Origin: Flavobacterium collinsii
Lineage (GTDB): Bacteria > Bacteroidota > Bacteroidia > Flavobacteriales > Flavobacteriaceae
Reading direction: 5' to 3'
Length of the DNA: 64,000 nucleotides
Assembly (NCBI RefSeq): GCF_902804485.1
Contig: NZ_CADCST010000085.1
Location: 1-64,000 of the forward strand
A model generated the notes under the pieces. That model was not told the DNA's origin. It worked only from the letters and a program-made list of their open reading frames with translations, and made no database searches. The translations under genes and the position numbers were made by a program. This document shows positions 19,201 to 26,361 of this stretch, in pieces. How positions within the stretch are numbered: the first letter of the stretch is position 1; each line of letters begins with the position of its first letter.

Positions 19201-19226
19201 AATTACGGAACAATCGTTCCGTAATT
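19201..19226. promoter_or_regulatory. Operator palindrome upstream of the TetR gene
   Basis: This 26-bp palindrome has 11-bp perfect arms (ACGGAAC half-sites) and a four-base centre AATC. It ends six bases before the -7 element TATCTTTG. It is the second copy of the operator at 18359-18386. Confidence 0.85.
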
Positions 19227-19231
19227 TTTCG

Positions 19232-19239
19232 TATCTTTG
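19232..19239 (+). promoter_or_regulatory. Promoter -7 element of the TetR gene
   Basis: TATCTTTG is identical to the -7 element of the SDR gene and lies 24 bases before the TetR ATG. Confidence 0.7.
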
Positions 19240-19262
19240 TAAGAGAATTTAATTATGAAGTT

Positions 19263-19844
19263 ATGGCCAGAACAAAAGAATTTGATGAGGATAAGGCTCT
19301 GGATAAAGCGATAGAAATTTTTTGGTGTAAAGGATATAATGGTACTTCGGCACAGGATCTGGTAACGCATTTGGGGTTAAGCCGTTCGAGTTTGTATGAT
19401 ACTTTTGGAGACAAACAGAAACTTTTTTCAAAAGCTTTAAGAAGGTATCTGGAGCATGGGCAGGAAGCCACAAGGAATCTTTTGAACCAATCAGAAGATA
19501 TAAAAGAAACATTAACCGAGATTTTTAAACAGGCGGTTATTGAAAGTCTGGATGACCGAATGACAAAGGGGTGCTTTGTTGTAAATGCTGCTGTTGAACT
19601 CGCTATGCATGACGCAGAAATTGCTAAAATTGTGAGTGATAATCGGCAAACAGTGGAGGAGATTTTTTTGGCAGCAGTAAAAAAAGGACAGAAGGCGGGA
19701 CAAATTTCAACGCAATTAGAAGCAAGAATGCTGGCTCGTTTTATCTTTAATAATTATACCGGAATCAGGGTGTTGGCTCGCTCCGGAGAGAACGATAAGA
19801 AGGTTTACGACGATATTCTAAAAGTGATATTTTCGGTATTGTGA
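19263..19844 (+). CDS. TetR/AcrR family transcriptional repressor
   Basis: The 193-residue regulator has an N-terminal helix-turn-helix at about 24-50 (GTSAQDLVTHLGLSRSSLYD) and a C-terminal ligand/dimer domain of the YxaF/LmrA-like kind (TKGCFVVNAAVELA). It likely represses itself and the upstream SDR gene through the two matching palindromes. Many flavobacterial regulators of this group respond to electrophiles or xenobiotics; the inducer here is not known. A bidirectional terminator follows. Confidence 0.93.
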   Translation: MARTKEFDEDKALDKAIEIFWCKGYNGTSAQDLVTHLGLSRSSLYDTFGDKQKLFSKALRRYLEHGQEATRNLLNQSEDIKETLTEIFKQAVIESLDDRMTKGCFVVNAAVELAMHDAEIAKIVSDNRQTVEEIFLAAVKKGQKAGQISTQLEARMLARFIFNNYTGIRVLARSGENDKKVYDDILKVIFSVL

Positions 19845-19864
19845 CTTTGGAATGAAGCATAAAA

Positions 19865-19896
19865 AAAACGGCAATTACTGGTGTAGTTGCCGTTTT
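19865..19896. terminator. Bidirectional terminator
   Basis: A 10-bp stem (19865-19874 with 19887-19896) has A runs on the left and T runs on the right. It serves the TetR gene on the plus strand and the nucleoid-associated gene on the minus strand. Confidence 0.8.
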
Positions 19897-19930
19897 TTGC
19901 TTTAAGTAAGTAATAGAAAATGAATAACTC

Positions 19931-20989
19931 TTAGCTTTTTTCTTCTTTATTGAAATACACTAAGTAGTAATACATTTGTTTTTCTTCATCCCAGCCTTTT
20001 TCAACAAATTTCTCAGCACTTTCCGGATTAATAAAATCCATTTTAATCTGAATGTGAGTGTCCAGATTGATTACGTTTTTAATCGATTTTCGTGCGTCAG
20101 AAACTGCAGCATTGGCAATAGGGAATGAGGTTACATCTTCGATGCTGTATTTTTCTCCTTTATCTACTTTATAGTTTTTGAATTCAGGAATTAAGTCTGG
20201 ATTGTCTAATACTTCGTTTAAGAAATTTTGTTCTTCAAACTGATCATTTTTTGCAAAATAATTCACAGATCTGTTCATGAACATTACTTCTTCTTTTTTG
20301 TCTTCTGCCGGTAAAACTACATCTTTAGCGAAGTTCTGACAGAATTTTAAGTATTTTTTAGTGATGAAGTTTTCATCCTCAAAAGCATCAACAGATAAAA
20401 AGTGTTCTAACCAGTAACGTGCATCATAACGGTTGCTGTCAACGGTCAGTATTTTGTATCCTTCTTCTTTTTTGTAGTTAAAAATCAAACAACCTTTGTC
20501 TAATTTACTTAGGTTGATACCTTGTTGCAGGATCATTTCAAGATTGCTGTCTTTTTCTTCAAATTGTAAAAAGTCGGCTTGTAATTCGCTTTTGAAAATT
20601 CCGATGGCATCAACAACATTATTGTCAATACTTAGATTCGTTAGATAGGTGATATAAACCTCTCCGTTTTTAATATGCGGGTGATTGGACTGTTCGAATA
20701 AATGTGTTGTGATTCTTTTTGAAATCTCCTGTAAATTTCCAGGATTGTCAAAAATCTCTGTAGCATATTTAAACATATCGTTATAATCCAAATCGACTTC
20801 GTGCGCAAACTGATAATAGTTTTCTTCCTTCTCTCTGAAAGGCTTAAAAAAGTACTCTTTTATCAAAGGAACGATCTCGTCATTTAAATTAAATGGCTGT
20901 TCCGATAAAAAAATTGCTTCGTTTCTGCTTTTGTTTCCTACGCGGTGTATCGCAAGCGTCTCGATGTGGGTGTTGAATAAGTTTATCAT
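19931..20989 (-). CDS. Nucleoid-associated protein (NdpA/YejK, 37-kDa family)
   Basis: The 352-residue protein fits the NA37 family in length and pattern. It begins with LFNTHIETLAIHRVGNKSRNE and has an acidic central part with the YITYLTNLSIDNNVVDAIGIFKSE strand, as in YejK-like proteins. The family binds DNA or associates with the nucleoid; its precise task is poorly known. The gene is followed by a shared terminator and preceded, across a repeat, by the four-helix bundle gene, with no sign of a common operon. Confidence 0.88.
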   Translation of the reverse strand: MINLFNTHIETLAIHRVGNKSRNEAIFLSEQPFNLNDEIVPLIKEYFFKPFREKEENYYQFAHEVDLDYNDMFKYATEIFDNPGNLQEISKRITTHLFEQSNHPHIKNGEVYITYLTNLSIDNNVVDAIGIFKSELQADFLQFEEKDSNLEMILQQGINLSKLDKGCLIFNYKKEEGYKILTVDSNRYDARYWLEHFLSVDAFEDENFITKKYLKFCQNFAKDVVLPAEDKKEEVMFMNRSVNYFAKNDQFEEQNFLNEVLDNPDLIPEFKNYKVDKGEKYSIEDVTSFPIANAAVSDARKSIKNVINLDTHIQIKMDFINPESAEKFVEKGWDEEKQMYYYLVYFNKEEKS

Positions 20990-20998
20990 ATTTTATTT

Positions 20999-21504
20999 AG
21001 GTTCAGAGAGGCAAAGGTCCAAAGGAACAAAGTTTATTTTCGGGCTTTTATTTTTCTGATAAAAGCACTTAACATTCGTTCTATTTCCCTGCTTTCTCCA
21101 TTTATTTTGTTAAAACGATTTTCGCTTAAGTATTTTAAATTGAATGAGATTTCAAGTTGGGTTTGCATTTCGAATAACGAAGACATTGAAATATTTAAAA
21201 ATTTCAGGTAATCATTATTTCCGTCCCTGCCATAACCTTCTGCAATATTACTGGGTATTGATACTGAACTTCTTCTGATTTGTGAAGATAGTCCATAAAT
21301 CTCTTCTTTTGGAAATGAATTTGTTATTTGGTAAATCTCAGTAACCAAGTTCATTGATTTCTGCCAGATTAAAAGATCCCGGAAAGTATTCATAATCTAT
21401 TATATTTAAAAAATTAAATATAAAAATAAGAATATTCTTTCTTTTTTAAAAAGGTTTTATAGAAAATATCTTTGAACCTTTGTCACTCTGAACCTATGTA
21501 CCTT
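20999..21504 (-). repeat. IVS-like element: inverted repeats enclosing an S23 four-helix bundle gene
   Basis: Arms at 20999-21032 and 21470-21504 can pair over about 26 bases with three or four mismatches (core AGGTTCAGAG and AAAGG modules). They enclose the gene at 21034-21393 and almost nothing else. This layout, a terminal stem with an S23-type ORF in the loop, is that of the intervening sequences known from 23S rRNA genes of some bacteria, yet here it lies between protein genes. ORF-less copies of the same arms occur at 28534-28660, 28751-28829 and 61945-62082. Confidence 0.65.
21034..21393 (-). CDS. Four-helix bundle protein (23S rRNA intervening-sequence/S23 family)
   Basis: The 119-residue protein has the family pattern: FRDLLIWQKSMNLVTEIYQI in helix 1, FPKEEIYGLSSQIRRSSVSI, PSNIAEGYGR and a C-terminal helix with REIERMLSAFIRKIK. 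S23-type proteins form pentamers and are related to the Avd accessory protein of diversity-generating retroelements, which binds RNA and reverse transcriptase. No reverse transcriptase is present here. The gene is closely framed by inverted repeats. Its role is unknown. Confidence 0.92.
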   Translation of the reverse strand: MNTFRDLLIWQKSMNLVTEIYQITNSFPKEEIYGLSSQIRRSSVSIPSNIAEGYGRDGNNDYLKFLNISMSSLFEMQTQLEISFNLKYLSENRFNKINGESREIERMLSAFIRKIKARK

Positions 21505-21509
21505 AAAAA

Positions 21510-22049
21510 CTAATTCCAATTCTCCTCAAATCCGTAATCCTCAAAGCTATCGTCGCCTTCAAACATGTCAAGATCGTCTTCATCAAGATCGTCTTCAAAT
21601 TCTCCGTAGATGTCGTCGTGCATGTCGGCTTCAAAGTTTTTTTCGATGGCTTCGTCCGGCATTTCTCCGTGTGAGAATAGCGTTTCTGGGTATGGAGCTC
21701 CTGCGATTTGATCTTCAATAGCAGCTAATTCAACCAGGAATGTCCACATATTGATAAAATCATACACATAGATGATTTTGGTGTTTTCTTTGTCTAAAAT
21801 AGAAGATAACGGATAATCGCCCATAGTTCTTTGTTCACCAGGAACGTCACCCGTATCAAAAAGTGGAATTTCATCCTCTTGATTCCAGGTTTCATCGCAG
21901 GTATAAAACGAAGCTACTTCCATTCCGTCAAAACCAAAAGCGTTGAAGATTGCATTGTGTAAATCCTCAAGAGTGTCGTCTTCAAGAATTGCAATGTCTC
22001 TAAAAATATCTTCTTCGGCGTCTAGAATTACTCTAAATTTATAAACCAT
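21510..22049 (-). CDS. pRiA4b ORF-3-like (IS1096 TnpR-like) acidic protein
   Basis: This 179-residue protein matches the plasmid pRiA4b ORF-3 family: YKFRVILDAEEDIFRDIAIL at the start, the LHNAIFNAFGFDGMEVASFY helix, and IYVYDFINMWTFLVELA. The last ~30 residues are almost wholly acidic or aromatic (Asp/Glu repeats), which is typical of the flavobacterial form. The family name comes from a passenger gene in mobile elements, but there is no transposase or terminal repeat here and the gene looks chromosomal. Function is unknown. Confidence 0.85.
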   Translation of the reverse strand: MVYKFRVILDAEEDIFRDIAILEDDTLEDLHNAIFNAFGFDGMEVASFYTCDETWNQEDEIPLFDTGDVPGEQRTMGDYPLSSILDKENTKIIYVYDFINMWTFLVELAAIEDQIAGAPYPETLFSHGEMPDEAIEKNFEADMHDDIYGEFEDDLDEDDLDMFEGDDSFEDYGFEENWN

Positions 22050-22218
22050 AATCTTTGTTTTTATTGAGAGGTCAAAGGTAAAATATAAATAATGATTTAT
22101 GAATTGTGAAGTACGATTTGTTGAAAATATTTTTTATTCGTCGGAGGTAGCAGTGTATGAGTCTTTTGTAATAAACAGGCTCTGAACTGACTCATAATGA
22201 TTATCGTGAAAAAAGTAA

Positions 22219-22818
22219 TTACTTTCCGATTAATCTTTTCCTGATCTTGTGATAATGTTTGTGATAGGTACTATGGCTCGGATAACTTCTGCTTGAAGTC
22301 ATATTATTGAAAATTAATGCCGTTATGAATAAAATAAGGACACCGTCTAAAACAGGAGAAAGTACATACATATAACCCAGTTCTTTTATCTGGGCAGAAC
22401 CTGTAACCGCAATAAGTGCAGTAGCTCCTCCGGGAGGATGGAGCGTTTTAGTAATTTGCATAAATATGATCGAAAAGGAAACTGCCAAAGGTGCAGAAAG
22501 CCAAACAATGTCCGGAATTAATTTGTTTATGGTTACTCCAATAATTGCTGATATTACGTGACCTCCAATTAAATTTCGGGGTTGCGAGAACGGACTTTGA
22601 ATGATTCCGTAAATCAGTACACTCGACGCTCCAAAAGAACCAATTAAGAAAACTATATCAGTGCCGGAAAAACGAATAGATTCCAGATAAGAAAGGATTC
22701 CAATACCAACAAAAGATCCTATAAAAGACCAGAAATGTTCTTTATAATCGATTAAAGTCTCTTTGTAAAGTATATAACGGGTTTTACGATAGCCTCTTTT
22801 TATTTTTGGAGTTGGCAT
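22219..22818 (-). CDS. HPP family membrane protein
   Basis: The 199-residue protein has about five transmembrane helices and the family signature HPPGGATAL near residue 127. HPP proteins include nitrite transporters of chloroplasts and cyanobacteria, but bacterial members are otherwise uncharacterised. The basic, His-rich C-terminal tail (about 178-199) faces the cytoplasm by the positive-inside rule. The next gene upstream is a ClC protein 80 bases away on the same strand, so both may concern anion movement. Confidence 0.88.
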   Translation of the reverse strand: MPTPKIKRGYRKTRYILYKETLIDYKEHFWSFIGSFVGIGILSYLESIRFSGTDIVFLIGSFGASSVLIYGIIQSPFSQPRNLIGGHVISAIIGVTINKLIPDIVWLSAPLAVSFSIIFMQITKTLHPPGGATALIAVTGSAQIKELGYMYVLSPVLDGVLILFITALIFNNMTSSRSYPSHSTYHKHYHKIRKRLIGK

Positions 22819-22898
22819 ATTTGCTAAATATTTGATGTGGTATTTTTTAAATTCAGGACTAAAACCTGAACTGATGTGTTATATCAGTGTTTGAAAAT

Positions 22899-24179
22899 TT
22901 ATTTTACTAAATCTGTCGAATAAGTATAAACGGTGTAAGGATAGATCATTTTTGCGGTATATTTTGATATCAGACAAACAACCAAAATAGGAATAAACAA
23001 AGTGTAATCGTTCGTTAATCCGCAAACTAAGAATATGGCTGTAAAAGGAGCATGAATGCTTGCGCTTAAAACAGCCGCCATTCCGATAATCATAAAATTT
23101 ACAGGAATTACATGTACATGAAAAAAGGTGTTTAAAATGGATGCCAGTAGCAATCCTAAGAAAGCACCAATAAAAAGACTTGGAGCAAAAACGCCTCCAT
23201 CGCCTCCAGAAGCTAATGTTACAGAGGTTACAATTGGTTTCAGGACTAAAATTCCAATAAAAGTGATAGCCAGAGTCAGTGTCAACGGAATTTCAGCCGA
23301 ATTGCTAAAAATTCCTTTTATGGCATGATAACCTTCGCCATATAGTTGAGGGAAAATAAACAAAGAAACACTTAGAACGACAGAACCAATTAAGATTTTA
23401 TAATAATGTGTATCAATTTTTCCGAATTGAGATTTAAAAAATAGCACACAACGAGTTAGGTAAACCGAATTTAGCCCAGCTAATATTCCTAAAAGAATAA
23501 AATACGGAATCGCTTTTAAATGCCAGGTCGTAATGGAGACCGCGAATAAAGGTTCTTCTTTTAAAATGGTAAGTAAACCAAAAGCAATTGAAACGGCAAT
23601 GATATTGGAAATAACAAAAGCGCGGGTTACTTTTCTGGAGATTACTTCTAAAGCAAATAAAATTCCCGCAATTGGACTGCTAAATAAAGCGGTAACTCCT
23701 GCAGCAACTCCTGCGCAGATAAGTTCGGTTTTGTATTTACGAAATACATTTTCTTTTTGTTGTGCAACAGATCCGATGGTAGCAGTGGCCACTACGGTGG
23801 AGACTTCGATTCCGGTTGAGCCTCCAAAAGCAACAGTCAGTAAACCGTTGATAAAGTGTGACGGAATTTTATACGAAGGCAAGTTTTTTGAGTCTGATTT
23901 TGTGCTTTCAAAAACTTCTTTAATGCCCTTGTTTTCTTTTTTCTTGAATAGATAATGTCTTAAAAAGTAGATGACAGACAATCCGAAGACTGGGAAAATG
24001 ATATAAAAAACAGGATTTACGGAGACTTCATGAAAGAAAATTTCTTCGTAATATTCGGTAATTTTTTTGAGTGAGATTCCTAAAAAGGCCGAAAGAAAGC
24101 CAATTAATACCGAAACAATAACTAATTTTTGAAGGACAATAAATTGATGATTTTTTTTGATTCTAGCCGTTTTGTTCAT
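22899..24179 (-). CDS. ClC-type chloride channel or transporter
   Basis: The 426-residue core ClC protein has about ten or more hydrophobic segments and the motif GGDGGVFAPSLFIGAFLG, which matches the GxFxP anion-binding region. At the position of the gating-glutamate motif GREGP the sequence reads GSTGIE, so the usual external glutamate appears replaced by Thr. There are no C-terminal CBS domains. I place the start at the ATG 24179; a TTG at 24233 would add 18 basic residues. Whether it is a channel or an exchanger cannot be settled from sequence. Confidence 0.9.
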   Translation of the reverse strand: MNKTARIKKNHQFIVLQKLVIVSVLIGFLSAFLGISLKKITEYYEEIFFHEVSVNPVFYIIFPVFGLSVIYFLRHYLFKKKENKGIKEVFESTKSDSKNLPSYKIPSHFINGLLTVAFGGSTGIEVSTVVATATIGSVAQQKENVFRKYKTELICAGVAAGVTALFSSPIAGILFALEVISRKVTRAFVISNIIAVSIAFGLLTILKEEPLFAVSITTWHLKAIPYFILLGILAGLNSVYLTRCVLFFKSQFGKIDTHYYKILIGSVVLSVSLFIFPQLYGEGYHAIKGIFSNSAEIPLTLTLAITFIGILVLKPIVTSVTLASGGDGGVFAPSLFIGAFLGLLLASILNTFFHVHVIPVNFMIIGMAAVLSASIHAPFTAIFLVCGLTNDYTLFIPILVVCLISKYTAKMIYPYTVYTYSTDLVK

Positions 24180-24316
24180 CAGACGTTGATTTTTGAAATC
24201 GCATTTTTTCACGCGGATTACAAAATTAGCCAATCAAATTCGTTTTTTCATATAAATCACTCCCTATATTGTGTTAAAGTTACTGGTTTAGAGGAATTCT
24301 CTTAGCGTTTTTTGAA

Positions 24317-24706
24317 TTATCGTTCGTAAAACTCAATGGGCAGTTCATCCGGATCGGCAATAAAAGTGAATCGTTTATCGGTGATTTCGTCGATTCGGAT
24401 CGGCTCCGATTCGATATTTTTGGTGTCTAAAAAAGCGATGGTTTCTTCTAAGTTGATTACTTCAAAAGCCAAATGGCGCAAGCCCACAGCTTCGGGTCTT
24501 GAAGGACGTTTTGGCGGATTAGGGAATGAAAATAGTTCGACTACATAGGTGCCATTCAAAGCCAAATCGAGTTTGTAGGACTGGCGTTCTTCGCGATAGA
24601 TTTCCCGAATAATGGTTAAACCTAAGACTTCAGTATAGAATGTTTTAGATTTTTGATAATCCGAACATAAAATGGCAATATGATGAACTTTATTTAAGGT
24701 AAGCAT
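24317..24706 (-). CDS. VOC family protein (glyoxalase-like, YaeR/GloA2 type)
   Basis: The 129-residue single VOC domain has metal-ligand positions in KVHHIAI near the start, LRHLAFEV in the middle and ELPIEFYE at the end. The FYTEVLGLTIIRE segment is standard. It belongs to the lactoylglutathione-lyase-like group whose substrate is often unknown. It lies seven bases after an acetyltransferase gene, and the small-enzyme run 24317-26220 may be one transcript. Confidence 0.9.
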   Translation of the reverse strand: MLTLNKVHHIAILCSDYQKSKTFYTEVLGLTIIREIYREERQSYKLDLALNGTYVVELFSFPNPPKRPSRPEAVGLRHLAFEVINLEETIAFLDTKNIESEPIRIDEITDKRFTFIADPDELPIEFYER

Positions 24707-24713
24707 TGTTTTT

Positions 24714-25280
24714 TTATTGGGGTTCCTGATTTAATTTTCGAATAACTTTTGCCGGATTTCCAACAGCCAGAGAGTTGTCCGGGATATCTTTGGTGACTAC
24801 CGAACCTGCGCCAACGACACAACCTTTTCCGATGGTTACGCCTGGACAGATTACAGAATTTCCACCTATCCAGCAATCGTCACCAATAGTAATGGGTAGT
24901 GCATTTTCGAGCGTTTTTCTAAGTTCGGCATCAAGCGGATGCGTCGCAGTGTAAATTTGAACGTTTGGAGCAAAAAACACATTTGATCCTATGTTTACTG
25001 GCGCACAGTCCAGAACAACACAGTTTACATTAAAATAAACGTTATCGCCACATGAAATATTGTAACCGTAATCACAGTGAAAAGGAGGTTCGATATAAAA
25101 ACTTTTGCCGGTGTTCGGAATCAGTTCAGCTAAAATTTCTTTGGCTTTTTTCGTTAGGCGATATTCCGTTACGTTTAATCGATGCAGTAAATTCTTGGCT
25201 TTTCGACGTTCTTTTACTAAGAGAGGATCTCCCGCAACATAATATTCTCCCGAGATCATTTTCTCTTTTTCTGTTTTCAT
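24714..25280 (-). CDS. Sugar O-acetyltransferase (maltose/galactoside acetyltransferase family)
   Basis: The 188-residue protein has the N-terminal Mac domain (KEKMISGEYYVAGDPLLVKE) and a left-handed beta-helix of hexapeptide repeats, with the catalytic-His segment IYTATHPLD and the loop-and-helix DDCWIGGNSVICPGVTIG. It transfers acetyl from acetyl-CoA to a sugar or galactoside; the physiological substrate is uncertain. It is full length. The tandem neighbours are VOC and YciI genes. Confidence 0.93.
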   Translation of the reverse strand: MKTEKEKMISGEYYVAGDPLLVKERRKAKNLLHRLNVTEYRLTKKAKEILAELIPNTGKSFYIEPPFHCDYGYNISCGDNVYFNVNCVVLDCAPVNIGSNVFFAPNVQIYTATHPLDAELRKTLENALPITIGDDCWIGGNSVICPGVTIGKGCVVGAGSVVTKDIPDNSLAVGNPAKVIRKLNQEPQ

Positions 25281-25289
25281 AAAATGTAC

Positions 25290-25748
25290 TTATATTTTTG
25301 TTTTGGCAATTTTTTCGTGAATTTTCAAAGTTTCCTGCAAAGCTGCCGTGGCGTACCAAGGGGTTAATTCGGCTTCAAGCAAATTGGCTTTTATGGCAGG
25401 ATCTGTTGCTACCAATGCTTTTGCTTCCTCTATGGTTTCAACATTAAAAATATAGATGCCGCGATAATTTCGGTCGTTTTTCATAAAAGGACCGGCAACA
25501 ACCAGTTTTCCTTCTTTGGCTAATTTTCCGATATTCTCCATATGACCTTCAAACAGTTTTTTGCTTTCTTCTTTGGATGCAGAGGTGTTGCTTCCGGATT
25601 TTAAAAGGCAAAATACATATTTTTTCATTCCGTATTCGTCTGCATGCAATGATTTCGCAAGATTTTCATCGAATTTAACTTCTGTTTCCTGAGCGAACCC
25701 AATTGTGCTGAATAATACTAAAGCTAAAAATGAGAATATTTTTTTCAT
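25290..25748 (-). CDS. Exported YciI-like protein
   Basis: The 152-residue protein has a clear signal peptide (1-19, ending GFAQ) followed by a YciI/DGPF-type ferredoxin-like domain with EGHMENIGKLAKEGKLVVAG and VATDPAIKANL. Cytoplasmic YciI proteins are small and of unknown activity; the secreted version is common in Bacteroidota. It is 13 bases from the DinB gene upstream. Confidence 0.88.
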   Translation of the reverse strand: MKKIFSFLALVLFSTIGFAQETEVKFDENLAKSLHADEYGMKKYVFCLLKSGSNTSASKEESKKLFEGHMENIGKLAKEGKLVVAGPFMKNDRNYRGIYIFNVETIEEAKALVATDPAIKANLLEAELTPWYATAALQETLKIHEKIAKTKI

Positions 25749-25761
25749 ATCATGATTTGTT

Positions 25762-26220
25762 TTAAAGCAGTTTCTTCAAAATAACAATCTGTCCCAGATG
25801 ATATACGTCATGCTGGATAATTCCGTGTATATGCTCGTAGTAGGTATGGCCATTGTTTGTATATATTTTGGACAGATCGTTATCATCAAAATCTTCAAAA
25901 AATGCATTCCATAATTCCTGCGATTTCTCCAGATTTTGAAGTGACTGTTCCCAAGCTGCTTCGGATGAATCTAAAACAGGCACAAAATAATTATGGTCGG
26001 GCGTTATAATGGTTTCCCCCTGAACACGCTTTAAAATATTTCTTCGCCATTGTATCAGATGATTGATAATTTCCCAAATCGTGTTTAAATTCGGGTTGAC
26101 TTTTTTGTAGGCCTGAGCTGCACTAACGTTATGTAGTGTATTTATCATGTTAACTTCTAACCAGGGATTTCCATTATAAATAGACTGGTACAGATTCGAA
26201 ATTCTTTTGCTTTCTGACAT
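25762..26220 (-). CDS. DinB family protein
   Basis: The 152-residue protein is a DinB-type four-helix bundle with a probable metal site from His residues in WEIINHLIQW and HGIIQHDVYHLGQI. The start is the ATG at 26220, since the upstream in-frame TTG lies in the promoter region. DinB-like proteins include thiol-dependent transferases and damage-induced proteins; this one has no assigned substrate. Confidence 0.9.
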   Translation of the reverse strand: MSESKRISNLYQSIYNGNPWLEVNMINTLHNVSAAQAYKKVNPNLNTIWEIINHLIQWRRNILKRVQGETIITPDHNYFVPVLDSSEAAWEQSLQNLEKSQELWNAFFEDFDDNDLSKIYTNNGHTYYEHIHGIIQHDVYHLGQIVILKKLL

Positions 26221-26333
26221 AATTGATTTCAGTTTTAAAACACACAAGCTAAGATACAAATAAGTAATTTACAACTCATCCTTAAAATTCTACAATTGGG
26301 TTATTTAATATTTTTTAACAGGAAATGTTAAAA

Positions 26334-26341
26334 TACATTTG
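26334..26341 (+). promoter_or_regulatory. Promoter -7 element of the TonB receptor
   Basis: TACATTTG fits TAnnTTTG, 20 bases before the ATG. Confidence 0.6.
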
Positions 26342-26361
26342 CTCTATCAAAAACCAAAATC

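Noticed and set aside
21034..21393. A diversity-generating retroelement built around the Avd-like four-helix protein
   Set aside because: No reverse transcriptase, template repeat or variable repeat is present in the window.
21510..22049. Reading the pRiA4b ORF-3/IS1096 TnpR-like gene as a mobile element
   Set aside because: There is no transposase, terminal repeat or target duplication; the family name alone is not evidence.
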